Source: Rostrohypoxylon terebratum (Eukaryota > Ascomycota > Sordariomycetes > Xylariales > Hypoxylaceae). Taken from it: DNA of 64,000 nt. The notes under the pieces are model-generated. The model worked only from the letters and a program-made list of their open reading frames with translations. It was not told the origin of the DNA and did no database searches. Shown piece after piece: positions 59,901-64,000 of the stretch (positions are counted from its first letter, which is position 1; each line of letters begins with the position of its first letter). The stretch is taken from positions 1 through 64,000 of the forward strand of contig MU385923.1 of NCBI GenBank assembly GCA_022497145.1, written 5' to 3'. Both the position numbers and the translations under genes were made by a program.

Positions 59901-62524
59901 TGGCAGGAGATTCTATGGTGGCAGAGAAAACGTTACAAAGGGGTTTCCAAGCCGCTACGCAAGTGGGAGATCTAAAAAGGCGGGCGGAGATTTTCAAGTT
60001 GCTTCTGCAAATGGGTGTTACCGGAGAGGTAGTAGATGCTCAACTCGTATCTGCCGTTAGGTACGGCGACGACGGGAAAGATCTTGTCACGCTTTTGCTG
60101 GTATACGGAGCAAGCCCCGATTATAATAACGGGGATGCCGTCGAGAAAGCCACGAGAAGCGCTTTCTTAGGCAACTTGGAGATGCTCCTAGGCATAGTCG
60201 ACCTCGGTGGCCGTCAGAAACGTCCATCCTCTCATACACTGGTTCGCGCAATAGACGCGAGCTGGGACCTTAGCAGGGACACGAGGTTCACTGTTATGAG
60301 CTGGGTATTTAAAGTAGGAAAGCCTGTTCCGAGCGCGGTTCATAATGCATTGAATCGTGCAGTCAACGAAGAAGAACCCGAAGAAAGGCTCATCGAACTC
60401 CTAATATGTAATAGAGCGTCCCCGGCTGCGAATGGCTGTCAGACCTTAATCGATGCAACTAAAACTTTGTCGCCTACAGTCTTTGCCAAACTATTAGAAT
60501 CGCGAATCACCGTTGAAGATGCGTCGCTAGTATTTAGCAAAGTCTTCGTCGCCAACAATGTCACCTCATGGCTATCTGGTGGCGGTTATGAAATTGCGAA
60601 GCATCTCCTCGAGAAGGGCGCAACAGGGGACGGAGTGGGTTCTGCGTTCGCCGCGGTACTAGGCCTGTATGTTGAGACACATGCGGAACTAGCCAACAAA
60701 TTCGTTGACCTGCTCCTCAAGTACGGCGCAGATGTCAATTATAATAACGGAGAAGCATTTCAAAATGCGGCTGCACAGGGAGACCCCGATCTACTAAAGA
60801 GATTGTTACGCGAAAACCCAAACTCACAGGCAATGGCATTCGCGTTCCCTCGAATTTTCGACGCCACCGCCTCAGAAGATGATGTGTACGATCTTATCAC
60901 GATATTTATAGAGCACAATGACGGACAAAGTCAGATGGATGTTGCATTCGCTCAATCAGACTCACAACCTGTTCTCATCAGGGCGCTGAGTCAATTCCCC
61001 CGATCAACAAAAATATTAGGTGCACTTTTAGACGCTGGGTTTTATCATGACCAGATGACAAAGTGTAAAGTGGTGGAGGAAGTTGGAGAGGAGCCCGTGA
61101 CGCTTCTGATGTGGGCTATTCTACAGCCACAGAAGAAAATTAGCAGTGGAGTTATTAACTTGTTAATAGAAAGGGGTGCTAAAGTTAATCACGAAACGCC
61201 TATCTCTCATGTCACACCCCTTATGTTGGCTATACAATCTCGCCGTCAGGATATTGTTAAATCCTTATTGTTAGCGGACGCGGATGTTGATATAACAGAT
61301 GCAACAGGCAGATCTCCATTATCGATGGCATCTGCTATCGGTGGTGACCTAGCTATCACCATGATGTCTAACCTTCTAGCAGCGGGTGCTTCTAGGAACG
61401 ACGGTTCTCTCCACAATGCAGCACGCGAACTCAATCTGCAAGCGATGCAAATATTAGTGCAATATAAGCACGACCCTGATTTCCCTAGTTCGCTCCACGA
61501 CGGCCGTAGTGCGCTTGGCGAGCTTTGCCTCCATGCGGCCGATTTGGGGGAAATTACTCCTCGAAGGGAGAAGGCTATGGAGAAGGCGATTAATTTTCTC
61601 CTTGCAAGTGATTCCGACATCACTCTTCAATCTAGTGGAAAGTCGATTCTCCTTTTGGCGTTAGAATCGGCTGACCCATTAACTACTACGAAAGTCTTGT
61701 TGCGAGCTGATATGTGGAAATTCATCAACAAACCCTTTAACTATTATAACGACGGGAAATATACTTACTCTCCTACCATGTACGTTCAGCGCGTGTTACC
61801 GGACTCAGACAAAAAGCAACAACTTCTAGCGTTACTACGAGCGAACCGTGGTACCGACGTCTATTATGCCAATACCGGACCACAACCAGACGACGCTATA
61901 GGCATGCCTACTCACATCCAGCTCGAAGAACAAGAACGTAAATCGCGCCTAGCTCGTCTCCAAGAAGAAAACGAAGAGCACACGCGTGCTATCCAACGGA
62001 GCAAGGAGCTCGCTGCGGTGCAGGCGCAGATATGGGCCAACCAGGCAGAACTGGAGGATGCGCGCAAGAAGAGGGCACTCAACGCGGACTTGTCCGCGAT
62101 ACAAGAGCGAGCACGCGTGGAAGAAGACCTGTTCAACTCGGCTATGCGACAGCAGCGCGCAAAGCACACGGCAGAGGTCCAGCACCAGGAAAAACTAACA
62201 CACGCAAGCCTAACGCGGGCGCAAGCGATCGCAGACGCGGAACTCGCAGTCGAGGCGCAGAAGCAAAGCCGAATGCTGCAGTGGGAACGCGACATGGGTA
62301 GCGAGCGTGTGGGCAACGCAAATCAACTGAGCAGTATCAGGCTTAGGGAGAGGGAGGAGCTGGAGATGCTGGATAAAGCCGCGGATCAGAGGATCAAGAG
62401 TAGGATACAGGAACAGAAGAAATTGGTCGATAGCCAGAGCGCCCTAGCGGCGAATATCGCGAGCGCGGGACCCGGCGCGAGGAGGCAGATCGGGTTTGTT
62501 AGCGGGGAGCTGGGTCCTGATTAG
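56951..62524 (+). CDS. Giant ankyrin-like repeat protein with C-terminal coiled coil
   Basis: Single large exon, 1857 aa from ATG 56951. After a disordered Pro-rich N-terminus (FRPPPSPSPRPDHPRSY) and a short conserved-looking block (AWEYKEIYNALIAHIANLG), about 1400 residues consist of degenerate helix-pair repeats. Typical units are LLIQYGASANQTADGQDAFR, LLLKYGADVNYNNGEAFQNA and LTNGADVNAMNAEALCRAIA, clearly ankyrin-like. They alternate with a second, less ankyrin-like unit of the form KPS..AFAFP.. followed by LLxAGAxGxxVxxAL, so the array has a super-repeat of roughly 120-130 residues. From about residue 1655 there is an almost continuous charged coiled coil (LEEQERKSRLARLQEENEEH to RIKSRIQEQKKLVDSQSALA). 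There is no signal peptide or membrane segment. Function is unknown; probably a large protein-protein scaffold. Confidence 0.85.
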   Translation: MPGLIDNMERSPILDDNRQTRLQLLGEEWGITFRPPPSPSPRPDHPRSYRTDNDDFLADELLKRQRTNESQNEKSKGGLSRAFTTKKKAWEYKEIYNALIAHIANLGSPGVAECLILRLNLAGGNLNLAQKSRTSLLSRRKSLDLAERSQVLQIAVKNGHYEMVEVLLPYADALSLDTALPAAIRNGNIGIASLLIQYGASANQTADGQDAFRQACVMGGQPELVALVLGSEGRPSASWLSQSMVEAAKAGCLGTVMHLSQSMADGNHDGAAALKAAVSLGRRDIALAIVLGNKRPAQPGLNEAFDQLMTHQNINPNEKMAMAEILLCAGADGDSIAKALIHACATYFLEMVHLLISYGASVEYQDAIAVRRAVSKGNIDLVEVMLSGKSKFSPHYASECVELLPKKMRFEERHMFLNLLLHKGAVGAPLDEALVDAVEAGDFESAKLLLTPLFPGGKIVGNKDIRKGPRSMVFERHETASTDHKGALALQIAVKRGDVAISNLILSNKPPSPIALAQVFPSIRNLPALERYQIAEMFLRAGLTGPCVHSALENAIDERPPQRDEKLIALFLRYNADVNFNEGHTITAAISQKDIRLLEKLLKSKPTIQVTARAVLRAMEVDDTTIRLEMINMLLAAGAAQGGPEVSTSVDVAVQANPPDKRLLKTLLQQGNADVNINGGIAVEHAVLQPDPEIIEMVLGLGQPNDESLERGLKTVAKLPTSSVKTEKLHSILRRTKSSDTVTSLLIQEVQAVLKVPPHEQNFSSIKVLLTNGADVNAMNAEALCRAIAAANMQLTEVLFTNKPNANSMAFAMPHALRIRDLMDRLTFTQKILESGIPPIEVNRALVFAVNTYPDDLPLINTLLAVADTRDGLALMEAIKREKQDIVELILRKKTFSVEILNAGFTHATRGKNKRSRSMSSINLLKAGASGDVVSDALLAAATDGDVDFGTILVQNGGSVEHKDGQAIIEACKSGAVEVLAMLLAGDSMVAEKTLQRGFQAATQVGDLKRRAEIFKLLLQMGVTGEVVDAQLVSAVRYGDDGKDLVTLLLVYGASPDYNNGDAVEKATRSAFLGNLEMLLGIVDLGGRQKRPSSHTLVRAIDASWDLSRDTRFTVMSWVFKVGKPVPSAVHNALNRAVNEEEPEERLIELLICNRASPAANGCQTLIDATKTLSPTVFAKLLESRITVEDASLVFSKVFVANNVTSWLSGGGYEIAKHLLEKGATGDGVGSAFAAVLGLYVETHAELANKFVDLLLKYGADVNYNNGEAFQNAAAQGDPDLLKRLLRENPNSQAMAFAFPRIFDATASEDDVYDLITIFIEHNDGQSQMDVAFAQSDSQPVLIRALSQFPRSTKILGALLDAGFYHDQMTKCKVVEEVGEEPVTLLMWAILQPQKKISSGVINLLIERGAKVNHETPISHVTPLMLAIQSRRQDIVKSLLLADADVDITDATGRSPLSMASAIGGDLAITMMSNLLAAGASRNDGSLHNAARELNLQAMQILVQYKHDPDFPSSLHDGRSALGELCLHAADLGEITPRREKAMEKAINFLLASDSDITLQSSGKSILLLALESADPLTTTKVLLRADMWKFINKPFNYYNDGKYTYSPTMYVQRVLPDSDKKQQLLALLRANRGTDVYYANTGPQPDDAIGMPTHIQLEEQERKSRLARLQEENEEHTRAIQRSKELAAVQAQIWANQAELEDARKKRALNADLSAIQERARVEEDLFNSAMRQQRAKHTAEVQHQEKLTHASLTRAQAIADAELAVEAQKQSRMLQWERDMGSERVGNANQLSSIRLREREELEMLDKAADQRIKSRIQEQKKLVDSQSALAANIASAGPGARRQIGFVSGELGPD

Positions 62525-63287
62525 GTAAGCCTGGTTAAAGGGGTCATATCCATGGATGGAAGTTGGGGTACGGTGTAAGAGAGTTCGGAGTCAAGACTGA
62601 AATTTAGGACTTCCGGCGTATTTGAAGAGGATCTGAGCACAAAAACAACTGAGATAATTAATAGCGAGATTATTTCCATACGTCCCCCTGTCTCTAATAT
62701 CGTGGCTTACATATGACATACGCCGTACGACCAGCATTTTTGTTGATATCGCGGGAATGAGGTTGTCAACTATTAAGGAGCCTTAGGAAAGAGGTTAGGG
62801 CTATATAAAGCATGGATACCCAAGAGCAACTGAACTCGCAAGTGGATTTCAATACGGTTTTCTGTGCTCACAGATGGATATCATCAAGCGGTAGCTTATG
62901 TTACGTAATACAAAGCTACAAATATTTCCTATCGATGGTCGGATTTAGGTTTTCAACCGAAAGGCCGAAAGCTTGCTCGGATCAGATAAAGTCAGCTCCG
63001 AATTTAATCGGAATTTGAAGCAGGCTTATGTTATACAGCCGGAGTATTGATACGCGAAGCGAGCTCGCGACTCCGAAATCTCTCAAACAACTCAACACTT
63101 TTCTTTCATACCTAATGAAAACACACCTTCAACATTTCTCTAGATTTTTCTTTTCATTTCGCTCTCAATTTCTTCCCCTTTAGAGACGTTTTCCAGCTGA
63201 CCATGATATCCTCATAGACTTCTATTCTCCGCTTTTAATCCCTTGACATAGGATTGTACAATACCCTCCCCATACTATACCCTGTAA
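62525..63287. other. Intergenic, promoter of the Mpv17-like gene
   Basis: No supported reading frame. The last 200 bases are pyrimidine-rich, as in many fungal promoters. Confidence 0.5.
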
Positions 63288-64000
63288 ATGCTTAAAATGT
63301 CTCCTACAACGTCCACAATACTCCGCGCTGTATTCCGGAGGCAGCTGGAGCAGCTGCGCACGACACGGCTGCCGCGGTCGGCGCCGCGTCGCTTCCAATC
63401 TAGCAGCTCCGGTCCCAAGCCCAATGCTAGCGAGGCCGCCAAATCGTCGTCGTCACCGGCAGCCGCTTCCGCGCCCGCGCAGCCCGTGTCCATATGGCTA
63501 CGCCTCGGACCGTTGACACGTGCTGGACAGGCATACGCCCGCTCACAGCGTAACCGGCCTTGGGCTACCCAGATCGGGAGCGCGCTCGCTATCTACCTTG
63601 CAGCGGACATCAGCGCGCAACGCATCAGCGGAAAGGAGTACGTGCCTGAGCGCACGGTTAGGAACATGGTTATCGGAGCTGTGTCTGCGGTGCCATGCTT
63701 TTTATGGTGAGCCTTTTTTCATTTGTCTTTCGATAATACTCCCCTATTCCTTATCCGTGTCGGCGATATGTGGGGAATTCCGCATATGAACCTTACCTGA
63801 GTGGAACGCATTCTCCTAACCAACGACGGCGCTGCCTACAGGTTCGTCTGGCTGTCGAAGAGCTTTAACTATGGCTCTCACATCGTCTCTATCGGAGTCA
63901 AGATCGTCATCAACCAGATGGTCTTCACGCCCGTGTTCAATTCCTACTTCTTCGGCTCTCAGGCCCTGCTATCTGGGGAGAGCCTTGCCGAGACTTGGGA
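63288..64000 (+). CDS. Mpv17/PMP22 family membrane protein (partial, runs off window)
   Basis: Exon 1 is 63288-63706 (ATG 63297 is an alternative start), joined in frame to exon 2 from 63842 to the window end, still open. The N-terminus is basic and free of acidic residues (LRAVFRRQLEQLRTTRLPRS) and looks like a mitochondrial presequence. A Ser/Ala-rich linker follows, then WLRLGPLTRAGQAYARSQRN and RPWATQIGSALAIYLAADIS, the typical start of the Mpv17/PMP22 family (YxxxLxxxPxxTxxxxxGxLxxxGDxxxQ pattern). After the junction, CFLWFVWLSKSFNY and IVINQMVFTPVFNSYFFG fit the family's DQxxxxP region (here NQMVFTP). These are small four-helix proteins of the inner mitochondrial or peroxisomal membrane. 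The C-terminal part is missing from the window. Confidence 0.8.

Noticed and set aside
58774..62316. Ser/Ala/Arg-rich minus-strand frames opposite the repeat protein
   Set aside because: Shadows of the long plus-strand exon; composition follows the complementary codons.

Overview
This window is nuclear DNA of a filamentous ascomycete (Pezizomycotina, most likely a sordariomycete). Genes run on both strands and carry short (about 50-140 nt) GT-AG introns with CTAAC/CTAAT-like branch sites. The gene set is fungal: ATG11, NHP6, DBP4, GAL10, a bL9 mitochondrial ribosomal protein, a SUN-domain protein, FAD synthetase and a fungal choline oxidase. Gene-free stretches of 1-5 kb separate the genes and are rich in a TACCTAGGTA-like motif. 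I joined exons by reading frame across GT-AG sites. Nearly every model closes to an intact reading frame, and exon coordinates are in each entry.

Layout. 0.8-2.5 kb: multi-pass membrane protein (+). 2.6-4.8 kb: secreted cellobiose-dehydrogenase-like GMC oxidoreductase (-). 5.7-6.1 kb: small 80-aa gene (-). 6.5-7.0 kb: broken remnant of a FAD monooxygenase. 7.6-9.4 kb: MFS transporter (+). 9.75-10.8 kb: mitochondrial bL9 (+). 11.9-16.2 kb: ATG11 (-). 16.95-17.8 kb: CENP-H-like kinetochore protein (+). 17.8-23.1 kb: gene-poor. 23.1-23.7 kb: NHP6-type HMG-box protein (+). 26.7-28.7 kb: conserved-looking nine-exon gene of unknown function (+). 30.1-35.9 kb: a DAL5-like transporter (-), an atypical M20 peptidase-fold protein (+) and an M28 glutamate-carboxypeptidase-like enzyme (+). 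36.0-37.1 kb: GH18 hydrolase (-). 38.3-42.7 kb: divergent betaine-aldehyde dehydrogenase (-) and choline oxidase (+). 43.3-45.7 kb: DBP4 helicase (+). 46.7-47.7 kb: FAD synthetase (+). 48.5-51.7 kb: SUN-domain protein (-). 54.0-55.3 kb: UDP-glucose 4-epimerase (+). 57.0-62.5 kb: giant ankyrin-like repeat protein (+). 63.3 kb to the end: Mpv17/PMP22 family protein, cut by the window edge (+).

Two functional groups stand out. The choline oxidase and betaine aldehyde dehydrogenase pair would convert choline to glycine betaine; both proteins end in PTS1-type tripeptides (ARL and SKL), which suggests that the pathway, including its H2O2-producing step, sits in peroxisomes. The DAL5-like transporter, M20 and M28 genes share promoter space or lie 154 bp apart and look like an uptake-and-hydrolysis unit for a small N-acylated or peptide substrate. 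Its M20 member has lost three of the usual dinuclear zinc ligands. The rest of the window is mostly housekeeping genes with no evident functional link to their neighbours.
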